Assembly: GCA_947650285.1 (NCBI GenBank)
Contig: CANTFL010001315.1
Coordinates: 372,001-436,000, forward strand
DNA: 64,000 nt
Reading direction: 5' to 3'
Source of the DNA: Hyaloperonospora brassicae
Lineage: Eukaryota > Oomycota > Peronosporomycetes > Peronosporales > Peronosporaceae
Made by a program: the position numbers and the translations under genes. How positions within the stretch are numbered: position 1 is the first letter of the stretch; every line of letters starts with the position of its first letter. Of this stretch, positions 44,850 to 56,464 are shown piece after piece. The notes under the pieces are model-generated. The model had not been told where the DNA came from. It did no database searches and was given only the letters and a program-made list of their open reading frames with translations.

Positions 44850-45334
44850 CCCTCTTTCTTTTTTCGCAGAGCTTTACTTGCTAATCGATTTGCGCTGGCG
44901 TTCCAACTGCGTTTTACATATTAGAAATCATATTTGGGTCAGTATCGGAGTTTCTCCATCGCTTTATGTCCCAGCAGATGTAAGCATAGCGCCTTGCAAT
45001 TGATCTCTCCACGCCTTATCCTGATCACTAAATTTGAATCTCCACATATGATTACATGTTCCCTGGTCCGATCAGTCAACAAATCAAAACATAGAAGTAG
45101 TCCTATTTACTCTACTTCGTTGACAGTAAGATCAGGGACGAACTCAGACGCAACAGCCACAACCTTCCAACCTGGTAATCTCCATACGATCGCGCTGCAT
45201 GCTCCACGCTTTCTCTTCACTCTAGCAGACCCATCAAAACTAGTTACCCAGAGATTTTCTTCCTCTTCGACCGTAGGTGGAGGATTACTGATTGTTTGTC
45301 GTGGTTGTGTCTTTGGCGCGATCGCTATCAACAT
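44850..45334 (-). pseudogene. Element C RNase H
   Basis: Minus-strand frame LWVTSFDGSARVKRKRGACSA followed by FVPDLTVNEVEYSG and ICGDSNLVIR, with LASKALRKKKGDSD at the end. This carries the D...E...D RNase H pattern (FDGSA, NEVE, CGDSNL). Degrades the RNA strand during reverse transcription. Open for 75 codons, then frame changes. Confidence 0.8.
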
Positions 45335-45859
45335 CTTATATACTTCCTGTCGAGGAGTTATACTTTTTGCCAGAGTACTTAGTAATTCATATTCACCCTT
45401 TTCACATCGACGGATCTCCAGTGTTCAGTTTGATAACAATGCAGCCCATCGTCCTAATCTCCCTTTGAAGCCGAAAGATCGGAGCAACCAGGCTAAGGTT
45501 GAATAACGCGTCAGCACGATGATCCCACGAGACACCAGCATGGTATAGCATATATCTAGCATCCTTGGCAATGCTAGTACCTCCTTCTCCACAATGCCAT
45601 ATTAAACTTCGTAGGGCTTCAGTTTACGGCTTGAAAAAGTGACCGACCAGTACACCTTTTCATGTTTCTGCAGCAATGTAGCCGACCCAGCCCACTTGCT
45701 GGCATACACCACAATCAACGGCAGTTAATCCGGGTCAAAATGTTTCCAAATGGGTGTAGTCGCAATCTTCTATTTCAAGTTAGTGAGCGCGATCGTTGCT
45801 TTCTCCTAGCGACTCCTGCCTTCCGGGCCCCGATCACCCTCAGCAATAGAATGCAAGTC

Positions 45860-47152
45860 CTAATCATCCCCAAAGATTGGATGCATTTTCTGATGTATTT
45901 TATGGGCAGTATGACACAGCCGAGCTACCCCCCCAACCCCCACTGTGCTCGGGTCGTCATACGCTCGACGGATCTCATGAAAAACGGGTTCTCGTAATTT
46001 GTACAGTTCTGAGGCGTACACTGAACAGTCTTCGATGAATCGACTGCAATAGTGGAGGCTCCCCAGAAACGATTGCATCGACCGTAAGGATCGAGGAAAT
46101 CGTATGTTTACCAATGATCCTATCTCCTTTGGGTGAGCTTTGAATCCAGCCAAATACACTTGATTACCCAGGTTGTCTACCTTGCAACGTCCCCAGAAGC
46201 TCTTAGCCAGACTGATCGATCAATTTTTATTAATTACACACGTTCAACAATCGTTCCACTTTGCGATCGAGAGATTCCCACGATGGGACCGGTATTAGTA
46301 TATTTCGTCGATGTATGACCTTCGACCAAGGGCCGACGTCTTCATGTCGGAATCCGGTTCCCGTAGGTGAACACGTCGATAAGATCTGTTGATCCCCAAG
46401 TGATCACAGTTAGACGTGTATTAATCTTCAAATATCCATATAACGCATTGTCGATCAGTCGTTGGTCAATCCGCGGTTCCATACTTAATTTAAACGGCAT
46501 CCTTAGCCATGTAAACAGGCCTGATGTTGTAATAAACGCTGGAAATTTCTCTTGCTAGCTCCGTCATTTCCACCACCTAAAAACCACTTGCCATGTCTAA
46601 GGAACAGTACCACGTGGCATTATCCATATCCTGCAGCAAGTCGCTGACCCAAGACATGGGGTAAACCATCAATCTCGTCAGCTGATTCACTGATCTATAA
46701 TCAATGCTTAATCAAATATCTTCTCCTTTCATTTTTCTGATCACCACGATTGGTGATGCCCACGGAGAAGTGGACGGGCGAATTATCCGCGTCGTCTATA
46801 GTTCCTTGAATAGATCAGCTAGATTCTCGCGAAATTAGGGAGGGACCGGTTGCACCCTCTGTGCGATCGGGTTAGCGCCTCCAACATCAATATCACAGAC
46901 CGCTCCACGAGCCGCAGGGGGTAGGGCATTACCTTTGCCGATTAGCAGATGGCGATTCGCCCATATTAGTTTTCGCAACTTCTTTTGATCACTTGACAGT
47001 GGCTTTCCTGGGTCGCCCACTTGTATGTCCTCCAAAGATATCTCGGCCGTCGGTGTGACAACTTCCGGTAGGATCGCCATGTGCTGATCAACATTCTCAG
47101 CATACCACTCTCTACTTTCGTTACGGTACGTTGACTCGGTAAGCGGTTCCAC
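45860..47152 (-). pseudogene. Element C reverse transcriptase
   Basis: Minus strand. N-terminal block 46835-47152 (LIWANRHLLIGKGNALPPAARGA). Palm remnants 46160-46830 (SIDYRSVNQLTRLMVYP-like, WYCSLDMASGF, WLRMPF, QRLIDNALYGYLK). Thumb 45860-46159 (SLRSMQSFLGSLHYCSRFIEDC). The catalytic DD motif is not readable because of stops and frame changes. Family is a chromoviral gypsy distinct from A/B. Confidence 0.85.
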
Positions 47153-47159
47153 CCCGTAT

Positions 47160-47676
47160 TTTCTTCTCCGATCGCCACAACGTCGTTCCGTTTCACCAGT
47201 CGATCGGACTTTTCCCGTAACTCACAATCTCCGATCGCACTCCTATCTGCCTGACAGCGGGAATTTTCTTGTAGCAAGTCGCTGATACTTCGCCCGATAT
47301 CTTTTGCGTCGACCATCTTTACTTCAAAGTTTGACTCCTCATGCCGATCTTGTGACTGATCACGCTTCCTGCACCCTTGAGTAGTAGAGATCGACGAAAA
47401 AACTTTCGTTGGTAGACAAACATCGTCCTTGGGCTGCATTCACCACTCTTCTGTGTCCCTCGCGATCTCGTCAAACTGATTTCTAGACTGTTTTTGTCCA
47501 TCACCATCCACAGTATAGATCGCGTCTGGTTGTTCGATGGATCGTCTCTGCCCCCGACCAGGCTCCTCGCAATCGATCTTCCCTGTCACGGCTGGCGTCA
47601 CCACTCTGCTAGATTCCTTTGACGTGGTTTGCACACGCTCATCGTCTTGCATCTCGTCATTTGTGTGTTCCGTCAC
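47160..47676 (-). pseudogene. Element C Pol linker upstream of RT, interrupted by element B
   Basis: Charged frames (47440-47676 and 46966-47439) without domain signature, in the place between protease and RT. Element B is inserted just upstream at 47800. The protease resumes on the other side at 56097-56447. Confidence 0.45.
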
Positions 47677-47800
47677 AAGTAACTTGATCGATCTTTGATT
47701 GCTCTTCGTAGCGTGATCATTGCTTTCACTCTCGTCTATGAGTGTATTGAATCCTCGGCGATCACGTTTTGATCAGGTTGTAACTTGTCAGCACTGCCGT

Positions 47801-48192
47801 TGTAACGGGGCAGCCCGTTACATGGAAATTGTCACTTTAAGGAAAGTGACAATAAAGAATATAAAGATGGATATTCTTTAAACAATATCACCAAAGTGGT
47901 GATATTGAAGGGTCGACCAAAGGGTCTGTTCATTGGTTGATATCGTGATGATATCAACCCACCAATCGCCGCAAGACGCGCGCAATGAGTGGTGACGAGA
48001 CGTCACCATACATCCAGTTATATTAGTATAGTTAAACTAAGTCAAACGAAGAGACAGTAGTTTAAAGACTTAATTTTATTAATATAACAGTTCTACTTTT
48101 ACCCTACCTACGCTTCCTCGCTTGCCACGTGTACGTCCGTCGGGGCACCAAAAACCCTTGCGTTAAGTTACGCAAGGGTGTGCCCCGTTACA
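47801..48192 (+). repeat. Element B, 5' LTR
   Basis: TGTAACGGGGCAGCCCG to GTGTGCCCCGTTACA. Hairpins at both ends and throughout; core GACGCGCGCAAT at 47975-47986. Followed by CC and the primer site TGGTAGCACTTTG. Confidence 0.95.
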
Positions 48193-48236
48193 CCTGGTAG
48201 CACTTTGTATTTCTTCCAAGGACCACAACATCCAAC

Positions 48237-49391
48237 ATGAACATGTTGGATGGTGAAGACACCTTTCACGCCACGCGTGAAGGGTTTACCCATTTGAGTG
48301 ACATCGAATGGGGTGCGGTAGAACGAATGAGTTCTACCGTAGGCGAACTCGTCGTTAGCGCCATGTTGGATTCTCTAGACAGAGACCAACAACATGCTGC
48401 TATCGCCAAGTTCATTCAGAATGAACTTGCTCTCGAGAAGGAGAAAGTAGCCTTGCTTCACCAGCAAGGCTCTCAACAGGCCGAGCAGTTGAGAGAACTC
48501 GGTGCTCAACAGACGGAGCTGTTGAGACAGCATCAATTCCATGCTGCTGTGGGCGGGACGGCGCATGCGCGTCGTCCCGAAGTCATGAAAGTCGACATCT
48601 CCAAGTACAGTGGAGTCCCGGAAGACTCCCTGTTACTATGATTTGTCGAACTCGACAGAGACCTAAGGGCTCGTCGCGTCGAAGATGAGCAAATGAAACT
48701 CACATTTGCTCAGATCCACTTGGCAGGGCGTGCCAAAACTTGGTCCCTGGGACTCGAGAGTAGCGACCCAAACATGTTTAGGTCGCTAGATGACTTCAAG
48801 TCCCGGCTCAGACAAACTTTTGAGCCGCCACGGGCTGAGTTCAGGGCTCGTTCAGAGCTCCTGAAACTCAAGCAGGGTAAGCGTGATGTGCACGCTTACG
48901 CACAACATATACGACTCCTTGCGAGTAGTATAACTGCCAACCCAGTACATGAACACACGTTGATTACGGTGTTCATGCAAGGGCTCGCAGAAGGGCCCGT
49001 CAGGAGCCATCTGTTCCGCCTTGAGCTGAATACGCTTGAAGAAGCGATATCAGCCGCGGAACAGGAAGACTTTAGCATGAGACAGGCTCATGCTAGCTCA
49101 AACTCTTACCGTCCACCGAGACGACAAGAGATCGGAGGTCCAGAACCAATGGACCTCTGCTATGTTGAGAGCGAGAGACCTCGCTCTTCAAACAACAAGC
49201 GATTGCAGAGGTGCAATCGCTGTCTGAAGTTAGGGCACTACGCATACGAGTGTAGTGCTCCACGCCCAGTACCAAACAGTCCTGAGCGAAATGGACGACC
49301 ATTCGCCACAAAGGGTAATGGGAGTGGGTCCAGCGCTGTTGCGAAGCCGCAACAGCGAGACGGACCATCAAAAAATGGTCGGGGTCAGTAG
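48237..49391 (+). pseudogene. gag: Element B Gag
   Basis: Same reading frame, start, internal TGA (48639-48641) and zinc knuckle (CNRCLKLGHYAYEC) as in element A, and the same final TAG (49389-49391). ATG in the perfect hairpin 48229-48252. No extra damage relative to A, so apart from the shared TGA it is intact. Confidence 0.85.
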
Positions 49392-49413
49392 GGGCGGAGA
49401 GCCCTACTGATCC
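49370..49413 (+). promoter_or_regulatory. Probable -1 ribosomal frameshift signal, gag to pol (B)
   Basis: A AAA AAT at 49370-49376, 9-nt spacer, then CAGTAGGG/CCCTACTG hairpin. Identical to element A. Confidence 0.65.
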
Positions 49414-52400
49414 AGCAACCTCAAGAGAATTTGCAAATCTCTTGACGAAAGTTGCTCCAGATACACAATCATTGTGTGTCTCTGCACCTGGTGATGACGT
49501 TTCGCTCATCACCTTGAAGTTGGAAGCGACAAATGATTTGTCGCTTCGTGCCCTAGTAGACTGTGGGGCGTCGAACAACTTTGTTCGTCGCCAGTCACTA
49601 GAGGGTCGTAGGCTCAAGTTCGTTGAGCGCGACATTCCCCCTCACAAGGATGACGGTGCGTCTTGCAACAGGCGCATCGACAACCGTTGAGAAACGTGTA
49701 GTAGAAATCCACTACACGTTAGAGGGCGAACCGTACGATGATGACTTCATCGTACTAGATCTGGATGACAAATTTGATGTCATCCTGGGATTACCTTGGC
49801 TCAGAAAGTACGAGCCAAGGGTGAGCTGGCAGCATCGACCCGTGAAGATGCCTGCCGCTTGTTCGTCAGATGGCCATCTGATGAACATCTTGGAGCGTCC
49901 ACAAGCGTGTGGATGTTCTGCGAGTGAGTGCGATGGCCTCACTTGCGGTACGGTCGTTAGCACGACTGCACAAGATCACAGTGTAGTTGATCACTACACT
50001 GTGGAGCAAGCTCCCGGCGGCTGTACAGATGTACAGGCTGCGCCGAAGGTCCACCACTCGAATAAGTCGAGTGGACCGGGACATGGATGTGCGCCTAGCG
50101 GGCAGCATCTTAGAAGAAAGAAATCTGTTGCCCCCAAGGGGCAACATGAAAATCCTAGGTCGACTGGAGAGTCGACCGTAGAGGATCGGTTCCTGACTGT
50201 GGTTGCACAGCCACAGTCGGAAGACGTCGAGGGAATAAGTCCCCACGTACTTGAGGAAGGAATTCCTCAAGAGTTGCTTGCTGAGGGATCAGGCCCTCAG
50301 CAACCTGTGGAAGCGAGTTCCTAGGAAGAAACCGAGACGTTGAACGTCTTGGTTAATGACGGATCAAGCGTAGGCGCTTATACGATTGATCTGATTGTGC
50401 CTCCGAAGTTGACTTCGGAGATAACTCAGTTGCCAACGCTAGAACCGAAACGGTTCTTGCGTGATCTGCGTAGTGGCAAAGTCAAGCAGATCTGCATACT
50501 CGTCACAGAGGATGAGTATGTGACCGACATTCGGTCGGCAACAGTATTTGCTGAGTACGAACGGGTTCTCAGCAGATCATCGATGGACGAAAGTGTCCTC
50601 GATGAGAAGACTCGGATGGAGCGATACACATCTCAATCCTGGGAGTCACTTCAGGCAAATCCTTTGTATAAGGATTTGATCGAATTCAGGGATGTGTTCC
50701 CTGAATCCGTACCTTGCGAGTTGCCGAAGGACAAAGGCACTCGACACGAGATCGAGCTCAAACCGGGCTCGAAGTACTGTGTCATGCGGCAGTGGCTACT
50801 GCCTCGTGAACAAGTGATAGCGATCGACAAGTTCTTTGCCGATCGCTTAGCAGCGGGCCATGTGAGGGAATCAACATCCCCTCACAGCTCTCCAACCTTT
50901 TGTGTGCGAAAAGCCACAGGAGGATGACGGATAGTGCACGCATTCAACAAGTTGAATGCTGCAACGGTACCGGTTCAGACGCCGATACCGAGGAAGGACG
51001 TAATCATAGATGGTATGTCAAAGAGTACCATCTTTTCGTCCATGGATCTGATGGATGGATTCTATCAGATCCTGATGCGTGAACGGGACGTCCCGTTCAC
51101 GGCAGTGAGTACCCCCAGCGGGATGCTGTGGGAGTGGCTAGTGATGCCACAGGGGCTGAGTAATGCCCCTGCAACATTCAACAGATGTGTAACAAATCTG
51201 TTGAGACCGGTGCGAGACTTCGCACCGAGTTACTTCGACGATGTGTTCGTCCATAGCCGGGCTATGGACGGAAAGACGGACGTTGAAGATCACAGAACTC
51301 ACGTTCGTCAGGTTCTTCAACTTATGCGCAAGCATAAGTTGTACGCCAACCTCAAGAAGTGTATATTCGCGGCTAGCGAAATACCACTTCTTGGGTGCAT
51401 CGTGGGGAAACACGGCGTACGCCCTGATCCCGAAAAGATCAAGGCGATCACCGACTGGCCAGTGCCAGTCGATGTCAAGGGACTAAGGAAGTTCCTTGGC
51501 TTAGCGGCGTACTTGCACAAGTACTCGCGCAACTACGCCGATATGACTGTTCATCTTTCTTGTTTACTCAAGAAAAACGTCAAGTGGTCATGGAACGCTG
51601 AATGCCAGCGTTCCTTTGAAGGTATCAAGCGGAGCTTGATGCAATCGCCGATCTTGGCGATTGCAGATCAGGACAGACCATTTCATGTGGTCTGTGACGC
51701 CAGCGATTTCGCAATCGGCTGTGCGTTAATGCAGTTCGATGCAGATGGCGCGGAGCGCGTCATCTGTTATCAGTCGCGTCAGCTGCAAGCAGCTGAGCGT
51801 AATTACCCAGTGCATGACAAGGAACGCCTTGCCATGAAATACGCACTGGCTAAGTTTCGCGTCTATCTCCTGGGAGATAGACCGTTTGTTGTCTACACGG
51901 ACCATGCGTCACTACGCACGGCCGTAAACAGCCCACACCTCTCGCAAAGAATGGCGAGGTGGCTGTCTTTCTTCGCGGAGTATAACTTCTCCGTGGAGTA
52001 TAAACCGGGACGACTCAATGTCGTCGCGGATGCTCTTTCGCGCTGGCCCGATTTCGAGCCGGACGCACAATCCAACAGTGAGAATAAGCCCACTGTTGCG
52101 ACACTGTCAGTCAGTGTCCCGTCGTCAAGTTTACTTGACGACGTACGAAAGGCATACGCGGAAGATAAGGATCTTCTGCGATTGATGGATCATCTGGTGA
52201 ATCCATCCAGTAAATCCATGAGGGGTTTACCGGCTTTGTACCGATCCTCATCGGATCGGTATAGTACACGCAACGGATTGCTGTACTATACAGCTGTTGC
52301 TGACGACACGCCTCGTGTCGCCGTACCCGCTCATCACGATTTGCGTTTGCGCATCATGTATGAGTGTCACGATGCCCCAACAAGCGGCCATCGTGGAAGG

Positions 52401-54279
52401 GAAAAGACTTACTTCACGGTAAGTCGCGACTTTTACTGGCCACGCCAGTATCAGTTTGTTCGCAAGTACATACGTGCTTGCGAGGTTTGTCAACGTGTGG
52501 AGCCTAGTCCTTCATCCCGTGCGCTATTGCAGCCTCTGCCTGTTCCGACAGAGTGCTGTCAGTCCGTCATATTGGACTTCGTCTTCGGTTTTCTCGAAGA
52601 CGCTCACAAGAATAATGGTATTCTTGTCTTCGTGGATCGTTTCAGCAAGATGGTCCATCTTGCTGATGTCCCTGAGTCGATCAAGGCTCAAGGTTGTGCT
52701 CGTATCTTTCTAGACACGGTCTTTAGACTCCACGGGTTACCCCGTGAACTCGTATCCGACCGTGACCCTCGGTTCACGGCGGCATTTTAGCAAACCGTGT
52801 TCCGTACTCTCGGAACACGATTGAAGATGTCCACTTCTGACCATCCCGAAATAGATGGTCGGACGGAACGTGCGAACCGTGTCCTCGAAGAGATCCTTCG
52901 AAAATATGGCCACTCGTTTTCGAGTTGGAGCGAATTCCTACCCATGGTGGAATTCGCCATCAATAATTCGGTGCATGCCTCAACACAGCACACACCGTTT
53001 TACGTGAATGGTTTACGCCATTCACGTGTGCCCACCCTTATAGAGTGTGACTCTTGGATAAGGGGGGACTCGCTCGAGCAAAAACGGTTCTGGCTCTTGC
53101 TCATCACGAGTCGACGCTAACGTCGTCAAGCATGATGCCGATGTCGACAATGTCGGCATCGATAAAGAACACCACCTCACTAATAGCGGCAACGCTATTA
53201 TTGATTCGGACGATGATGACGATGCTGGTATATTCAGCATCGACAACGATTATGCCAGCGAGGAAGTGGACAACCTCGCTGAAGAAGAGAACAATCTCTT
53301 AGCAGTTCGCACGAAGCGCACTGAAAGACAAAACAAAGAGTCAGCAGAGAACTTCCTGCTGACTCGAGAAGCGGTAGTCCGTTTCGTTCAGGACTCCATC
53401 GCAAATGCGGTGGACCGTCAGAAACGGAACGCAGACAAGAATGGAAGAGCAAATGTTCTTTCATTTAAGGTTAAAGACCTAGTACTACTGTCTACGGTAA
53501 ACTTACCTGGACATGAGTCACTAGTGTCGGCAGTAGTAAACGACTGCCGAAGAACATTGGGCCATTTCGTGTGTTGCACCGCAAGGGCAATGCATACACG
53601 ATCGAATGCACCGTAAGATGCGCACGCATCCTACGTTTTACGTGGGGAGACTCAGGCCGTACTGTCAGTACGAGCCTTATTCTTCCGATGAATATAGCCC
53701 CACGTTCAAGAACATCCATCAAGTTCTTGCGTTCGCGCTCCAGACGATCCGTCTGGTCGCGTAGATATGTTAAATTAAAACTCAAACGAGAGATCTCTCC
53801 GCGAGCTGTCGCCTTCTCGCCGAATCGGGAGCGGACATCCCGCTCGACCTGAAGCTGTGCTGTGCCATAATCGGCGCAATCCCTCGCCCGATCAGCCTCG
53901 TGATCCTTGCGGTTCTTCCGCACGGTATCAGTCAAAGCGTAGCGCCGGTCGCGCTCGTGCTTCAAGTCATCGCGCAATTCATCGATTGCGCGATCCATCT
54001 CGTAAGGGTCGAGATGGTGAACCGAATCATCTGGAGGAGGTCTTTCCTCCTCCACCACATCCTTTGGTGGATGCTCACGGTGATCAACGCTTTCTAGTGG
54101 AGCGTATCTTGAATCACCGTTCCGATTCAGGATCAAGGACGAGCTCCCTCGTCCAGTGGCGGGGGTATCCACCCTCTTGGAACAGCTGGGAGCCCCGCTC
54201 TCAGCTGTTGATGGATGTTGAAGGTCTCGTCCGCCAGTATGACGAGACCCATCCGATGAGTCATGTGGCCCATCGATAA
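49377..54279 (+). pseudogene. pol: Element B Pol
   Basis: Protease DCGAS near 49560 as in A, with an extra C in a C run near 49636 that shifts the frame. In-frame TAG between protease and RT at 50322-50324 (also in A). TGA at 50925-50927 replaces the Trp of GRWRIVHAF in A. RT active site YFDDVFVHS, RNase H and integrase zinc finger are open to TAG at 52788-52790, where A has the Trp of EFWQTVF. The frameshift at the G-run near 53060 is shared with A. C-terminal domain 53266-53530, chromodomain near 54100-54279 ([17 protein letters not shown], one residue closer to consensus than A). Confidence 0.9.
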
Positions 54280-55263
54280 ACACGCACCCTAGGCGCTTGT
54301 AGACGGATTGCACGTTTGCAATCCCGTCACGCACCTCAGCCGAGATGTGTGCCCTTCCCCAGGGCGAATCTAGGGAATACACATTCCTATGCGCACGCTG
54401 CGAGTTGTCAACACAACTCGCACAAGGGTCTCCCCATGTGAGGCAAGGAATGCCTGCCTCACTCGATAAACAATGCAACCGGTATCTAGCACCGGTTGTC
54501 GTTCGCCTTTCGAACCTGAGGCGTGTCGCCTCAAGTTTCTAGATCCACCCTTCTCGTCCAAAATTCTTGACGTTTTGGACGAACGCGTTCCACGCAGCCA
54601 AAAGCGATGTTTTGTCACGCTTTTGGTTGCTGTTGTACCATCGATGTCTAAGAAAGACATCGAGATAAAATCTTCTTCAGCGCGAAAGTTCTTCGCGCTG
54701 GAACTCAAGCCGTGAAGCTCAGTTGCATCGAATAAGGGTATTCGATGGTGTTGGCCTGTCTCGTGAGACAAGCCATTAATGAGCCGTTCGGGCAAACGCC
54801 ACGGCTTCAACTCATCACGCTTCACAGTGGTACCCTTGTCGGTACCACGACTCCCAGATTGACGACGGCTCGCGCCATCGTCATCACGCTCGTGCGAAGA
54901 CGCACGAGCCGGCGGTGGTGAGGAGTAATACTTCTCACCACTCGGATCACCTTCATCATCATTACTGCCGAACAGACTGTGATGCAAGTCACAAGTCCGT
55001 TCGTTCGGCAGTGGTCTTGGCGAATACTGAGGCGTCGCCGGTGATCGAGACGCCTCTGGAACATTGCCCGATTCAGACACGTCTGACTCGCCAGAGTAGA
55101 TGACCTTAACGTCGGGGTCATCATGCGCACGCGGTGTTGTACCGCGTGCACCTGCAGCACCTGTTCCTGCAGGCGAAGAAGGAGCAGCAGACGACGAATC
55201 GTCTGCCGCAGAGGCTTGCACAGTAGCGGGCTGTGTGTATCTTGAGTCACCTCGCATAGACAT
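53652..55263 (-). pseudogene. Element B antisense ORF
   Basis: Counterpart of 23020-24630. Start ATG in the loop of the hairpin 55250-55278. A 1-bp deletion near 54667 shifts the frame relative to A, so the first open stretch runs on in another frame to 54370; the proper frame resumes for 54478 to about 53700. The TAG after GREGWI is shared with A, the other two stops of A are absent. Coiled coil ELRDDLKHERDRRYALTDTV is preserved. A second 1-bp indel lies near the end. Confidence 0.7.
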
Positions 55264-55395
55264 GTTAACTATGCGAGGTCAAGCGGAAAGTGAATGGAAC
55301 GGACCCAACAAGTGCTCCCTGTCCCAATGGTGGCCAACGGGTGGCCTCCATATTTCGATGGTCACACTGTGACTATAAGTTAAAGGTGGGGGTGA

Positions 55396-55786
55396 TGTAA
55401 CGGGGCAGCCCGTTACATGGAAATTGTCACTTTAAGGAAAGTGACAATAAAGAATATAAAGATGGATATTCTTTTAACAATATCACCAAAGTGGTGATAT
55501 TGAAGGGTCGACCAAATGGTCTGTTCATTGGTTGATATCGTGATGATATCAACCCACCAATCGCCGCAAGACGCGCGCAATGAGTGGTGACGAGACGTCA
55601 CCATACATCCAGTTATATTAGTATAGTTAAACTAAGTCAAACGAAGAGACAGTAGTTTAAAGACTTAATTTTATTAATATAACAGTTCTACTTTTACCCT
55701 ACCTACGCTTCCTCGCTTGCCACGTGTACGTCCGTCGGGGCACCGATACCCTTGCGTTAAGTTACGCAAGGGTGTGCCCCGTTACA
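55396..55786 (+). repeat. Element B, 3' LTR
   Basis: 391 bp, preceded by polypurine AAAGGTGGGGGTGA. Core GACGCGCGCAAT at 55570-55581. Confidence 0.95.
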
Positions 55787-56096
55787 GCCGTCGTTCGCCT
55801 CTTTTTCTGTGATTACTTCTTGGCGCTATAAAATCTTTCTCGGCGTAGGATATGATCGCTGCTCAACCAATGGCCCTTCATGCTCTTTAGGTGAGGCTTC
55901 TTTTCGATCAGTTGTAGCCTCGAACTCTAAGTCTGCCATTCGTCATAACGTCGCGACCCCGCAGAAACGTACCCCTGCGATCGTAGTTACTTGTCCGCTC
56001 CCATCCACAGCCTTCATATGGTTTCCTAGCGTAAAGTTATATCGCGATTACAATAGTTTGTGAGCCGTAGCTTTATGATCCTGCCAGGTTCATTAT

Positions 56097-56447
56097 TCAC
56101 TGTTGGCACCCACTCCATATCTCGTCGAATTTGGGTTTAGTTATTGGTGGTGCGACATCTATCCTCACCTCTGTTGGTCTGTCAACTGGTATCATCACGT
56201 GTTGATCATTCAGGTTGATCGCTCGAATCGTCGATCTATATAGTGGCTTGCGTCCCGCTAAAAAATTGAGGACTTCATCGGGTAGACAGAGGGTTTCGTC
56301 CGCCAGATCCAAACGAATACTCACCGGAACCATGCAGTCCATATCTAGTATAGCTTCTTGACTGACTTGATCACCTTCCCATACGTTGAAATCACACAAT
56401 AGTGAGCCGTCCAATGTAATCTTGATCTTCGTGCGCTCCACCGTCAT
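56097..56447 (-). pseudogene. Element C aspartic protease region (3' part)
   Basis: Minus-strand frame of 117 codons: CDFNVWEGDQVSQEAILDMD, VSIRLDLADETLCLPDEV. This is the part after the catalytic Asp of gypsy proteases (WxGx...LGMDF type; here LDMDCMVP). The catalytic DSGA itself is not included because the element is broken at about 56450, where relic E begins. Confidence 0.7.
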
Positions 56448-56464
56448 GTATGATTTTTACCTAT

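Larger units (their letters stand above)
47801..55786 (+). mobile_element. Complete Ty3/gypsy element B (7,986 bp), nested in element C
   Basis: LTRs 47801-48192 and 55396-55786, perfect target-site duplication GCCGT (47796-47800, 55787-55791). Same gene order and near-identical sequence to element A. The two LTRs differ at only about four positions plus one indel by eye, so B is younger than A. Still defective: one indel in protease, TGA and TAG in pol, indels and a TAG in the antisense ORF. Confidence 0.95.

Noticed and set aside
44934..45506. Plus-strand 190-codon open frame
   Set aside because: It is the antisense shadow of element C RNase H (45107-45334, minus), which has clear FDGSA and CGDSNL motifs; no conserved motif on the plus strand.
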